DNA of 64,000 nt from Pyrus communis (GCF_963583255.1 NC_084810.1:9941853-10005852), one strand, 5' to 3'. Shown: positions 14,101 to 26,668, numbered from the stretch's first letter. A program made the numbers and translations. Notes: a model not told the origin generated them from the sequence alone.

Positions 14101-17100
14101 TTATAACTACACTCCTTGACCCTATATGAATACAATGAATGAATTCGATCTTCAATTTAAAATATTTACACAAGTGGATACCACAAAATCTTATGTTATA
14201 CTTAAAAGTATAAATAAACTCTAAGTGTTAGGCAATCTATCATTTTACGAATTCTCCAAAACTAATTTCAACGATCCAAACCGTCAAAATTGTTTGTATA
14301 TGCTTGGAGATCACATCAGCAAAAAAACACAAAAAAAAAAACATTCAGAGATCAAGTAACGGGACAGAGCTTTTCAACGGCTATAAACGAAAAATCACGA
14401 TTTAACGGTTATTTGAACTCCGCTTTTGATGATTTTTTATAACTACACTCCTTGACCCTATATGAATACAATGAATGAATTCGATTTTCAATTTAAAATA
14501 TTTACACAAGTGGATACCACAAAATCTTATGTTATACTTAATAAAAGTATAAATAAACTCTAAGTGTTTCAACGGTTATAAACGAAAAATCACGATTTAA
14601 CGGTTATTTTAACTCCGATTTTGATGATTTTTTATAACTACACTCCTTGACCCTATATGAATACAATGAATGAATTTGATCTTCAATTTAAAATATTTAC
14701 ACAAGTGGATACCACAAAATCTTATGTTATACTTAATGAAGGTATAAATAAACTCTAAGTGTTAGTCAATCTATCGTTTTACGAATTCTCCAAAACTAAT
14801 TTCAACGATCCAAACCGTCAAAATTGTTTGTATATGCTTGGAGATCACATCAGCAAAAAATCACAAAAAAATAACATTCAGAGATCAAGTAACGGGACAA
14901 AGCTTTTCAACGGTTATAAACGAAAAATCACGATTTAACGGTTATTTTAACTCCGATTTTGATGATTTTTTATAACTACACTCCTTGACCCTATATGAAT
15001 ACAATGAATGAATTTGATCTTGAATTTAAAATATTTACACAAGTGGATACCACAAAATCTTATGTTATACTTAATGAAAGTATAAATAAACTCTAAGTGT
15101 TAGTCAATCTATCGTTTTACGAATTCTCCAAAACTAATTTCAACGATCCAAACCGTCAAAATTGTTTGTATATGCTTGGAGATCACATCAGCAAAAAATC
15201 ACAAAAAAAAACATTCAGAGATCAAGTAACGGGACAAAGCTTTTCAACGGTTATAAACGAAAAATCACGATTTAACGGTTATTTTAACTCTGATTTTGAT
15301 GATTTTTTATAACTACACTCCTTGACCCTATATGAATACAATAAATGAATTTGATCTTCAATTTAAAATATTTACACAAGTGGATACCACAAAATCTTTT
15401 GTTATACTTAATGAAAGTATAAATAAACTCTAAGTGTTAGTCAATTTATCGTTTTACGAATTCTCCAAAACTAATTTCAACGATCTAAACCGTCAAAATT
15501 GTTTGTATATGCTTGGAGATCACATCAGCAAAAAAACACAAAAAAAAAAACATTCAGAGATCAAGTAACGGGACAAAGCTTTTCAACGGCTATAAACGAA
15601 AAATCACGATTTAACGGTTATTTGAACTCCGCTTTTGATGATTTTTTATAACTACACTCCTTGACCCTATATGAATACAATGAATGAATTCGATCTTCAA
15701 TTTAAAATATTTACACAAGTGGATACCACAAAATCTTATGTTATACTTAATAAAAGTATAAATAAACTCTAAGTGTTAGTCAATCTATCGTTTTACGAAT
15801 TCTCCAAAACTAATTTCAACGATCCAAACGGTCAAAATTGTTTGTATATGCTTGGAGATCACATCAGCAAAAAATCACAAAAAAAAAAAAATTCAAAGAT
15901 CAAGTAACGGGACAAAGCTTTTCAACGGTTATAAACGAAAAATCACGATTTAACAGTTATTTTAACTCTGATTTTGATGATTTTTTATAACTACACTCCT
16001 TGACCCTATATGAATACAATGAATGAATTCGATCTTCAATTTAAAATATTTACACAAGTGGATACCACAAAATCTTATGTTATACTTAATGAAAGTATAA
16101 ATAAACTCTAAGTGTTAGTCAATCTATCGTTTTACGAATTCTCCAAAACTGATTTCAACGATCCAAACCGTCAAAATTGTTTGTATATGCTTGGAGATCA
16201 CATCAGCAAAAAATCACAAAAAAAAAACATTCAACGATCAAGTAACGGGACAAAGCTTTTCAACGGTTATAAACGAAAAATCACGATTTAATTGGTATTT
16301 TAACTCCGATTTTGATGATTTTTTATAACTACACTCCTTGACCCTATATGAATACAATGAATGAATTTGATCTTCAATTTAAAATATTTACACAAGTGGA
16401 TACCACAAAATCTTATGTTATACTTAATGAAATTATAAATAAACTCTAAGTGTTAGTCAATCTATCGTTTTACGAATTCTCCAAAACTAATTTCAACGAT
16501 CCAAACCGTCAAAATTGTTTGTATATGCTTGGAGATCACATCAGCAAAAAATCAAAAAAAAAAAACATTCAGAGATCAAGTAACGGGACAAAGCTTTTCA
16601 ACGGTTATAAACGAAAAATCACGATTTAACGGTTATTTTAACTCCGATTTTGATGATTTTTTATAACTACACTCCTTGACCCTATATGAATACAATGAAT
16701 GAATTAGATCTTCAATTTAAAATATGTACACAAGTGGATACCATAAAATCTTATGTTATACTTAATAAAAGTATAAATAAACTCTAAGTGTTAGTCATTC
16801 TATCGTTTTACGAATTCTCCAAAACTAATTTCAACGATCCAAACCGTCATAATTGTTTGTATATGCTTGGAGATCACATCAGCAAAAAATCACAAAAAAA
16901 AAACATTCAGAGATCAAGTAACGGGACAAAGCTTTTCAACGGTTATAAACGAAAAATCATGATTTAACGGTTATTTTAACTCCGATTTTGATGATTTTTT
17001 ATAACTACACTCCTTGACCCTATATGAATATAATGAATGAATTCGATCTTCAATTTAAAATATTTACATAAGTGGATACCACAAAATCTTAGATTATACT

Positions 17101-18279
17101 TAATAAAAGTATAAATAAACTCTAAGTGTTAGTCAATCTATCGTTTTACGAATTCTCCAAAACTAATTTCAACGATCTAAACCGTCAAAATTGTTTGTAT
17201 ATGCTTGGAGATCACATCAGAAAAAAATCACAAAAAAAAAAACATTCAGAGATCAAGTAACGGGACAAAGCTTTTCAACGGTTATAAACGAAAAATCACG
17301 ATTTAATGGTTATTTTAACTCCGATTTTGATGATTTTTTATAACTACACTCCTTGACCCTATATGAATACAATGAATGAATTCGATCTTCAATTTAAAAT
17401 ATTTACACAAGTGGATACCACAAAATCTTATGTTATACTTAAAAGTATAAATAAACTCTAAGTGTTAGGCAATCTATCATTTTACGAATTCTCCAAAACT
17501 AATTTCAACGATCCAAACCGTCAAAATTGTTTGTATATGCTTGGAGATCACATCAGCAAAAAATCACAAAAAAAAAATTCAGAGATCAAGTAACGGGACA
17601 AAGCTTTTCAACGGTTATAAACGAAAAATCACGATTTAACGGTTATTTTAACTCCGATTTTGATGATTTTTTATAAATACACTCCTTGACCCTATATGAA
17701 TACAATGAATGAATTCGATCTTCAATTTAAAATATTTACACAAGTGGATACCACAAAATCTTAGGTTATACTTAATAAAAGTATAAATAAACTCTAAGTG
17801 TTAGTCAATCTATCGTTTTACGAATTCTCCAAAACTAATTTCAACGATCCAAATCGTCAAAATTGTTTGTATATGCTTGGAGATCACATCAGAAAAAAAT
17901 CACAAAAAAAAAAAACATTCAGAGATCAAGTAACGGGACAAAGCTTTTCAACGGTTATAAATGAAAAATCACGATTTAACGGTTATTTTAACTCCGATTT
18001 TGATGATTTTTTATAACTACACTCGTTGACCCTATATGAATACAATGAATGAATTCGATCTTCAATTTAAAATATTTACACAAGTGGATACCGCAAAATC
18101 TTATGTTATACTTAATGAAAGTATAAATAAACTCTAAGTGTTAGTCAATCTATCGTTTTACGAATTCTCCAAAACTAATTTCAACGATCCAAACCGTCAA
18201 AATTGTTTGTATATGCTTGGAGATCACATCAGCAAAAAATCACAAAAAAGAAACATTCAGAGATCAAGTAACGGGACAA
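5119..18279. repeat. Tandem satellite array, about 39 units of about 338 bp
   Basis: The motif CCCTATATGAATACAATGAA recurs about 39 times at a near-constant 336-341 bp spacing (5331, 5669, 6005 ... 17690, 18032). One short interval of 200 bp at 14457-14657 marks a unit with an internal deletion. Units differ mainly by point changes (CCAAACCGTC/CTAAACCGTC, AATCTATCG/AATTTATCG) and by A-run length. Nearly all keep a GAATTC and an AAGCTT hexamer and a TATAAATAA box. The outermost left unit is the most diverged. Larger blocks are also duplicated (see the separate entry). I see no coding function: the recurring 71-codon ORF has a GTG start and breaks in most units. Confidence 0.97.
11700..17540. 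repeat. Higher-order duplication inside the satellite (about 2.6 kb copied 3.24 kb apart)
   Basis: Private variants of the block 11700-14300 recur in the same order about 3238-3240 bp downstream. Examples are CTGATTTCAACG (12910 and 16149), AATTGGTATTTT (13053 and 16293), GAAATTATAAATAAAC (13190 and 16430) and CGTCATAATTG (13608 and 16848). This shows a recent block duplication by unequal exchange or replication slippage. A two-unit duplication of the same sort occurs near the left end (5331-6005 against 6005-6681). Confidence 0.85.
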
Positions 18280-20481
18280 TCTTAAAAACAAAAACTCTTT
18301 ATCCTTGCACATTTAATATTTGTAATAGATTAGTAGTGTATGTATTATTTTTTTTATTAGGCTTTCATTTTCGAGTGTAGATATAGTACTTGAACGAGAA
18401 ATGTTTTAATGTTTTCAAGTAATATTTATGTCGCAATGTGTGGTATGTGCAAATTTTAAGAAAATATATTTTTTTCTTAACTGGTCATAACGGGTCATAA
18501 CGGGTCGGGTCACTTTACCCGTTGGGTAAAGTGACACGACCTGTTAAGGACCCGTTAAGATAACGGGTGTGACACGACACGACCCGTTAAGATAACAGGT
18601 GTTACACGAAAACGACACGAACACGACAGACACGACCCGTTTGCCAGGCCTAGTTCGGACGCTCATGACGAGCTTCAGTGACAAAGAGCCGTTGTTGAAG
18701 ACGTTAAATAAGTATGTTAAGACTGTGAGGACGGAGCATTGCTTTATGCTTTTTGAATAGCTTGGGAAGGCTGACAAATGGCTTCAGTGCTTAGAGGTCA
18801 GCTCAATTTTCAATCTTGTGTGTGTGTGGTTTTTTTTTTTTTAATTTAAATTGTTTGATTTTTTTGCTGTGGTTTGATCTGTGGACGCCATTAATAGTCG
18901 AAAACTTGATTAATCGATTGGGAAATGATAAGCACACCCTTTTTCTCCTCTTACTGCTTAATGTTGTCGTTGTTTCTGATTGATTTATTCAATCCGATGA
19001 CCAGAAACAAAGAGAGACGTGTGGGAGGCTAAAAATGGTGTGTGGAAATCAGCTTCCTAAACGATGTGAATTTGGTATGTACAGTTATTGTGCATGATAC
19101 ACTATATAGGGTAATAGAATGCAAGGAGAAATGTATATGTTTTAGAGACCAGCAGGCATTTTGAGTACACGGTGTGACATTTTAAATAATGGCAATGGCA
19201 TGAATTTTATGGGTTTTTCGAAATCGTGTGAGTTCGATGTGCTTGTAATGTGAACAGTTAGTTTTTACGTTTCGGTGCATTTGATAGTGGTATACTGCTA
19301 ATTTTATGTAAGACATGTCAGTTCCTGTGTGAGTATTTTCTAGCAGCAATTGTGATAAGATGGAAGATAGTTTCACGTATATAAGCCACACTCAGGTATT
19401 CAGATGGATGCAAAGACAGCGGTGGTATGTTGCTGATAATGGCATGTATTCAAAATTGATCTCGGTTATGGGCAAGAAAGGTCAAACTTGGATGGCAATG
19501 TGGCTTTTCTCTCAGATGCGTAATAGTGGGTGCCGGCCTGATACTTGTGTTTACAATGCACTCGTCTCAGCCCACCTTAACTCCAAGGATGAAGCGAAGG
19601 CTTTGGACAAAGCTCTCGGATACTTTAACAAGATGAAGGGAATGGAAAAGGTGCCAACCCAGCATTGTGACATACAACATTCTTTTGAGAGCTTTTGCAC
19701 AATCTTGAAATGTAGAGAAAGTTAATGCTTTGTTTAAGGATCTTGATGAGAGCGTTGCTTCCCCTGATATCTATACGTATAATGGTGTAATGGATGCATA
19801 TGGGAAGAATGGAAATATCAGAGAAATGGAATCTGTGCTTTCTCGCATGAAAAGTAATCAGTGTAAGCCTGACATCATCACCCTTAATTTGCTGATTGAT
19901 TCATATGGGAAGAAGCAACAATTCGATAAGATGGAACAGGTAAACCAACACTCCCTACGTTTAATTCAATGATCATAAATTACGCTAAGGCAAGGCTTAA
20001 GGAGAAAGCGGAACATGTATTGCTGAAGATGACTGACATGAAATACACGCCAAGCTTCATAACATATGAGAGTCTTGTCATGATGTATGGGTTCTGTGAT
20101 TGTGTTTCAAAAGCTAGGGAGGTATTTGACAGGTTGGCTGAATCTGGAAGGGAGTTAAAATTTTCAACGCTTAATGCGATGCTTGATGTTTACTGCATGA
20201 ATGGTTTGCCCATGGAAGCTAATAAGCATTTTGTGCGTGCAAATAGTATTGGGGTACGCCCAAATGTATCAACGTATAAACTTTTATACAAGGCTTACAC
20301 CAAGGCCAACATGAAGGAGCTTCTAGAGAAACTGCTGAAATCCATGGAAAACGATGGTATTGTCCCAAATAAGAGGTTCTTTCTAGAGGCTCTTGGGGCA
20401 GTTTTCTCTTCACCAGGGAGTCCAGAGTCTGTGAGTGCCACAACTGGTTTGAGCAGACCGCAGGATGGGGAAAAAACGTAG

Positions 20482-21672
20482 GTAGAGAAGATTAATAACT
20501 TGTTTTACATATTTTTCTGATTTTCTTCTGGTAGAATCAGGTTCGATGCAAATATAGCATAGAGTTTTTGGCTCCACCACCAGATTACTGTGGGACCAGG
20601 GAATCACTTGGTGATATAGTAAGTGGTATTTTCTCTGGTTTTTTATCGTTGTGAACACTGAACACCATTTATTTTTGCTTTATGATGAAAATTTCCAATT
20701 TGTGTTTACAATGTATTGTTTCCGGGGTATTGTTAGTAATTTGTCTTTAGTTATATTAACTTTCTTATTTGCAGTGAACCTCTTAAACCCTCGTAATTCT
20801 GTCTGTTTGGTTTTAAGTCGATATCTCTTGTTGAACTCCCTGAAGTCTTGATTTTAAGTAGTTATAAATTTGTCAAAATGAGTTATGTTGGAATAACCAT
20901 TGTTACAGTTGGATTAAAGCTGAGAGATCATTTCTCCAATTGAGCTAAAGTTGAGGGACTATTTCTCTAGTAAGATTAAAGTTGAGAGACCATAACTGCA
21001 CGTTGTGATTAGTTAAGGGACCAGTGGTAATAAATTTTTAGTTAAAGAACCATTACTCCAATTAAGTTAAAGTTGAGGGGCCATTGTTATAATTTACTCT
21101 AATAAAAAACCAAATTTTATTTTTTATAATTAAAAACTTTAAAAATATAAAAATAAAAAAGAAGAAGATGATTGACTGTTCATTGTCTTCTTCCCCGTGA
21201 ATTTGGGGCAATGGAGTCCACCATATTAAACACTGCTCACTGCTTTCCGTTTCCTCCTCCCTCACCGTCCCTACTTCCTCCTCAACTCTCTACTTCTCCT
21301 TCACTCTTTTAATCGAACCTCTCGTCAAAACCAAGAAACTTGGGATTTAGAGGTGACAGTGCAAGTGCAAGTGCAATTCAGCTGTCACAGTTACTGTTAT
21401 TACAATGTTTATACAAGACGTTTCCTACATAAACCTCTTTACAAGGAAATATAAGCGTCTTGGAGCGCAAGAAACGTTAATAAATAATACACACATAAGA
21501 ACGCTTACATAATATCATCGATGTTTACACAAGATTTACGTTCCTAATATACTGCAGATATATCTATACACCAGATAACAAGTCACCCATGTCTATCAGT
21601 TTCACCTTCGTCTGAATAATGCTTATTGTCGAAGAAACTTGGTTAGGCCGAAAGACAAACGATCTGTCAAAG
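20482..21672. other. Intergenic region with a degenerate 31-bp repeat
   Basis: No gene was recognised. 20913-21095 carries several copies of a roughly 31-bp unit, AAAGTTGAGGGACCATT and variants, a dispersed non-coding repeat. The remainder is ordinary AT-rich sequence between the PPR pseudogene and the convergent CNL pseudogene. Confidence 0.6.
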
Positions 21673-24600
21673 CTAGATTATCCGACCTGCATATATATTC
21701 ATCGCATTGGCTTGATCAGAAACCATTTCTATCTAAGACAAATACGAAAATATTGAAATGATGATATAAAAAGAAACAATGGTACGCTTCACCTTTCGTC
21801 AAAAAGGAAGGTTTATCAGTTTGGAGATTATCCTTTGAGCCTTTCCCTTCAATTTCTTTAGAGATTGTGATATCCTTACTCATATTATTGGAGATGAAAG
21901 CCCCCAATTTCGGACAGTACCGTAGGTCTAATCTCTCCAAGGACGGAAATTCAATGTAACTTCCTGCACAAAATCTGGCGAGGTTTGGAAGATCTTCTAG
22001 GTGCAGATGTTCTAACTTACAAAACATGTTATCTGCATTTGCTTCACCGGATTCATGTGTTGATACTATCTCTTCCATGAGATGACACCGAGATATCTGA
22101 AGATATTTGAGTTGCTCTAGACTTCTAGCCATGGAAGATGAAAACATGAATCTTAAACCATCGCATTGATCCACGATCAAGCTTGTTAAGCTTGGGAACA
22201 CAACCTGCAGATCACGACAAATGTTTCTTTAAGAGACGAAGAATGACGCAATGGAATGCTATGACAACCGCTCTATAAAATTGAAACTAACGAACATACC
22301 TGACCATTCATGAACTGTTGCACGGGCCTTCCAATCTCATTCTCCAGAATGATTATGTTGAACTCTCCGTTTGTTAATTGTTCATCCAACCCTGTAGTAA
22401 CAACAGGCTTGCTGCCTTTGGAGGAGAAACCAATAAGATTGGGTAGACACCGAAATGTCAAAGATCGTAACTGAAAGAACTCAAGGGGATCAACTGCTTC
22501 ATCACTGAAATTATCTTCCCCTTCTTCCGCAACAATCTCTGTCATGGTTTCGCAGTTCTCCACTTCGATCTCTTGAAGTTGCAAAAAGCATCTTGCGACT
22601 GAAAATGAAAAGAGATTCCTCAGCTTGTGACAACTTTCCACTTTTATGATTCTTAACTGTCGGAAACTCTCCGCTGTGAGTTGGCCACAACAAACACTTT
22701 CCAGACTAACAAGGTTGTCAAGAAAAAGTGACTCCAAGATGGGGAAAGCATTATGAGAATAACTCCAGTTGACCGAGTTAATAATATATGTAGTTTCAGC
22801 ATTGTTTTGAACGTGGAGATGTTTCAGTTGCTGAAATAAACCCTCACTGTCTAAATGATAGACAATATTATTAACACCCTCCAACACATCGAAGTACAAA
22901 TCTTCAGATCTCTTGAGTAGCATTTTCAAACCTCCGTCCAACTGATTGCTGGCAGTGAGCTTGAGTTTTAGAGTGTTGAAGGTTTCATCCACGCCATGCC
23001 ATTTCCATGCATCACCGACCAATATGTGGTATCTTTCCAGCTTGTCGGAGAACAGGTTTTCTGGAAGAATGTTAGCATCTGGAATGTGTATGTCTAATGA
23101 GCTTAGCCGAGACAATTGTGCTTCAGCTCTGAAAGGCTAGCATTACTTCTTTCAACATTGACTCCTTCCTCCTCCCATTGGTTAAAGCTGTTTCCCATTC
23201 TCAAGTCTTCTAGTCTTTCCAGGCTAGATATAACACCGGGTGAAATCACTTCAATTTCAGAGCAACCGCTCAAGTCTAGCAATCGTAGACGACACAACTG
23301 CCCTATTTCTTTTGGCAGCTGTTTAACTTGAGATTCCAAAAGGCTAAGAATCTCTAAGTTCCTTAACTGTCCGAGTAGAGCTATGTCTCCCAGCACGCAT
23401 AGATCTAAACATAATGTTTGAAGACTTGTTAGGAACTGAAGAGATGGAGGTAGTGATGGAATCCGCAGATTGGTTAAATCCAACACCTTAAGTTCTTTCA
23501 CCTCTTCAAAAAATCTCTCCGGAATTTCAAACGAGTCATCGTTACTCCACAAAAAGAACATTTTTAGTTCTCCACATTTCAGAGCTTCAGGAAGTGGAGG
23601 GATATTGCAACAAGGGAAAGAGATCATACTGCAATTTTTTAAGAAACCCTCATCTGGCCATTCTTTCAACTCATCTCCATAAGCTGCTGATAAGATGTGT
23701 TTATCTCTAAATGCAATCGAGATAGCAACATCTCGTACAAGGTCATGCATTCTGACAGATGTATTATCATAACCGTCTAACAACAGACAAGCATCCTTAA
23801 GCTTTTCCACCAGTGAATGCAATGCATTTCGTGCTTCTTCCACCGTATTGATGTTCTTAAACAACCCCAAACCGATAGCATATTTCAGCAAGTCTCCAAG
23901 AAAAATATAGTTTCTCCCAGTAATTCCACAGAGTAAGAACAAAGGCTTGAGCTCCTCATCACCCAATTGATCGTAACTCCACCCTAGAGCCGAGTATACT
24001 TTTTCTGTCAATTCTTCCTTGCCAAACCTTTTTAAGCGTCTTAAGGCATCTTTCCATGCATGTAAAGTCCTTCTATTTCTCAAAGCGCTTGCAACTGTGA
24101 CAACTAAAACTGGCAAACCTCCACATTTTTGGACAACTTCAGTTGCCACAGTTCTTATAGCGGGATCTTTGACAGCATCACCTGCCATCTTTTCAAATAA
24201 GCTCCAAGTTTCTTCTTCGCCCAAAACATGAAGCCCAAACTCCTTTTGCGTACGCATCTCAGAGGATAGTATTTCTCGACTTCTACATGTCAACAATATT
24301 TTGCATACTCTCCGGGGAAGTCCCAAAGCCTCCAAATCAATTCTTTCCCAGACATCATCTAAAATCACAAGAATCTCCGTGTCTCTTAACCTGTCGCATA
24401 GAATCCGCGCTCTTCCAGCTATGGTCTGATTTTCAAGAACATCAAGACCAAGCTTCTCGGCAATTTCTTTCTGAATTCTTTCCAGGTCTGGATTCTGTTT
24501 GACATCTAGTACAAGAACCACATCATCAAATAACTCCTCTTTAGTAGCCTGCCTGAAAACTTCTTTGATGAGTGTGGTCTTCCCCACGCCACCAATCCCA

Positions 24601-25145
24601 TACACCCCAATCATGTTGGTATTAGGATTCCTCAGTTCCTCCATGATTTTCTTCACGGTAGAGGCCCTTGATTCAAAGGCCTCGTACTCTTCGGTGGGTA
24701 TGCTCCATATCTCCTGAGAGGGAGCCTTGAAAGAAAATCTGGGAAATTCTTTATTTGCATGGAGTTGGAGAACCCCCTTCACCATTTTTTTCGATTTCTT
24801 GCTTAGCTGATAACGGAGAAACAGATTAGGGCACCATCCATGGAGACACCTTGCCTTTGCTTCTTGTTCATCTTTCAACAATTCTTTTGCCTCTCCAGTA
24901 ATTTAGTCCACTCTTGTCAGCCACTTCTCGACGTCAATATCCACATTCCTACCCTTCCTTTTAACTTCATTGACTGTATGCTGCACCCGGTTTCTGGAAG
25001 CACCTAGGTTGTCCAACTGACTCTCCAGATTTTTAAGGTTTATTTTGTGGTGAAATATATAGCCCGCTTGCCGTCCAACTGGTTGAACTGTGAGCTCCAA
25101 TACTTTCCCGACAATCCCAGAAACAGCTGCTAAAAGAAACTCCAT
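21673..25145 (-). pseudogene. CC-NBS-LRR (CNL, RPS2/RPS5-type) disease-resistance gene with one stop and one frameshift
   Basis: CNLs are cytosolic immune receptors that sense pathogen effectors. Reading starts at ATG 25145-25143 and gives an N-terminal CC region. An in-frame TAA follows at 24905-24903, after 80 codons, inside a WLTRVD-ITGEA context where the family continues without a break. The same frame then gives the P-loop GIGGVGKTT (about residue 183), kinase-2 ILVILDDVW, RNBS-B ILLTCRS, a diverged GLPV (usually GLPL), MHDLV and leucine-rich repeats. A 1-2 base indel near 23115-23120 shifts the frame in the LRR, and coding continues in another frame to a donor at 22299. Intron 22205-22299 leads to a second LRR exon (22204-21793). 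A tiny last exon ending TAG at 21675-21673 is tentative. All core ATPase motifs survive, so decay is recent or the allele is truncated. Confidence 0.85.
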
Positions 25146-26124
25146 GCTTCTGTCAGCAGACTAATGTATCTGGTTCCTATTTTCACCGTTTGCTTCTGGT
25201 ACTGGTTTTATAAACGTCTGTTGAATACAAACCAAATTATAAACAGGTAGACTTCTCTTTCGCAATAAAAAGTAACAGAAGAAATGAAATCAAGGCAGTT
25301 GGTTACATGACATACCTTATCTCTGTTGATTATGCATGAAGCTAGTTGTTGTTCATATTCTTTCGCAATAGATGTTTCTTTTCATTTGTTCTTCTTCTTA
25401 GTGTATGTCTTGCTGTTGGATTTTTTGATATGAAAACTAGAGGTGATTGAAGCAGAAAGGTTGCTGCAACAAACTGACTGCAAGAGAGCAATCGAATGCG
25501 AGGAGAGTCAAGTTGTGAATTGCAAAAGAGCTGTTAGCGCACCTCGGCTTAGATCACAGAGCAAAGAGTATGGTGATGGCAATTGAGATTCAATCTTTGA
25601 CAAGTTGGGGTATTAGATTCAATAGTCCACATCAATTTTACGGGTGTTTTATTATTATAATAATCGTTCATTTTCAGAATAACCTTAAATCATTGAAGTA
25701 AAATCCAAGAAATTGAATGTAAAAGGCATGCAACATGTCGGAAAGAAAGTCAAAGCTAAGTAATAAAAAATATGCTTCTTCGATTTCCTGCTGGGCATCC
25801 TGGTAGTTAGTCAATGTTCAAACCACTAGACTTGCTCAAGACGACTTCGACATAGGAATCTAACTGACCGATTCCTTGGAAAATGCATGGTACCTCCTAC
25901 TAAATTGGGTCCCACTGCACATTCGCATCTTCAAAGAGCATCTTCAAGGGATTAGACAATTGTTTGAGGCAGAACCGTAAACTCGGTATTTTGAGTAGTC
26001 TATTTTAAGATTTTAGAATGCTAATTAACTTAACTTAACTCGTATACAATGCAATATAAGTTGATATTGTCTTAATTTAACTCATAAACAATGTGATAGA
26101 TGTTGAATTTTATCACGTAAGAGC
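25146..26124. other. Upstream region of the CNL pseudogene
   Basis: AT-rich DNA that would have held the promoter of the minus-strand CNL gene. I see no ORF, RNA gene or clear element in it. Confidence 0.4.
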
Positions 26125-26276
26125 TCGGTGTTAAGAAGATATCTATTTAAATCATATAACGTGGGCGTTGATGATTGAATTATTACTGAAGTGTTGATTA
26201 ACATGCTTATTTCGTATTGGTGACACATCATATAGTTTGTAAATATGATCTAAAAAATTTATTTACTTAGCATTAC
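26125..26276. mobile_element. MITE copy, left end worn
   Basis: It shares GTTGATGATTGAATTATTA, GTGACACATCATATAGTTTG and a right end TTAGCATTACTC with the copies at 26302-26445 and 36891-37056. The left inverted repeat is not visible. Confidence 0.55.
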
Positions 26277-26301
26277 TCTTCATTTATGAGTAGTAATATG
26301 A

Positions 26302-26445
26302 GTAATACTAAAAAGACTAAATTTTATAAACATGGAAATTGATGATTGGTTTATTACTTAAACGTTCATAAACGTGTTCGTTCCTACTAGTAACACGTCA
26401 TTGAAGTTGCAAGTTTAATCTCCAAATTTAGTCTCACTAATATTA
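26302..26445. mobile_element. MITE copy of the same family
   Basis: Left end GTAATACTAAAAAGACTAAA mirrors right end TTTAGTCTCACTAATATTA. The interior carries GGAAATTGATGATTGG and TAACACGTCATTGAAGTTGC, as in the copy at 36891-37056. Confidence 0.65.
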
Positions 26446-26668
26446 GTCGTAATAACATATTTTCTCATGCTTTCGATGTGGGATTGCATTTTCCAACACT
26501 CAACATTATTAATTTAATAAAATGTTGGAGGAGTGTAAAGTATGTCAAGCAATATTTTACTTTTAATAAAATAAAATATTGGGGGAGTGTAAAGTGTGTC
26601 GAGGAATATGTTATTTTTTTCTTAAATAAAAATAAAAAATATTAGTAGGCCCCAAATTGCCTAACAAA

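Larger units (their letters stand above)
4145..18652. mobile_element. Giant non-autonomous hAT-like DNA transposon carrying a satellite array
   Basis: Left end TAGGCCTGGCAA and right end TTGCCAGGCCTA are perfect 12-bp inverted repeats. They are flanked by identical 8-bp copies of GTTCGGAC (4137-4144 and 18653-18660). An 8-bp duplication with this kind of end is characteristic of the hAT superfamily. Subterminal regions (4157-4330 and 18480-18640) are packed with short CGACACGAC and GTTAAGATAACGGGT motifs in both orientations, as expected for transposase binding regions. No transposase ORF is present, so mobility would need a protein supplied in trans. The interior is 90% satellite (5119-18279). 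AT-rich filler occupies 4330-5118 and 18280-18480. Removal of the element plus one target copy restores the host PPR frame. Confidence 0.9.
3933..20481 (+). pseudogene. PPR5/EMB2453-like pentatricopeptide repeat gene, broken and split by a 14.5 kb insertion
   Basis: Plant PPR5/EMB2453 proteins (Arabidopsis At4g39620 type) bind organellar RNA. Conceptual reading from ATG 3933 runs to codon GTT-CGG-AC at 4144. It resumes in frame after the second target-site copy at 18653-18660, giving VVRTLMTSFSDKEPLLKTLN. An intron lies at 18797-19395 (GT...AG), followed by VFRWMQRQRWY and tandem PPR motifs such as TYNGVMDAYGKNG and STLNAMLDVYCMNG, ending at 20479-20481. Lesions independent of the insertion are: TAG at 18758-18760 in place of a Glu codon; a +1 shift near 19650; TGA at 19706-19708; and loss of about 30 bases plus a frame change near 19935-19945. 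I identified the family by recognition of the motif order. A functional paralogue probably exists elsewhere (inference). Confidence 0.85.

Noticed and set aside
5119..18279. CRISPR-like array
   Set aside because: There is no short direct repeat with unique spacers; the whole 338-bp unit repeats, and the genome is a plant.
5119..18279. Centromeric satellite
   Set aside because: The array is enclosed by transposon ends and sits inside a former gene with genes on both sides. A wider centromeric role cannot be judged from one locus.
8140..18380. Recurring 71-80-codon ORFs (LVNLSFYEFSKTNFND...) in the satellite
   Set aside because: They start at GTG, depend on A-run length, and are broken in most units. 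They reflect repetition, not selection for protein.
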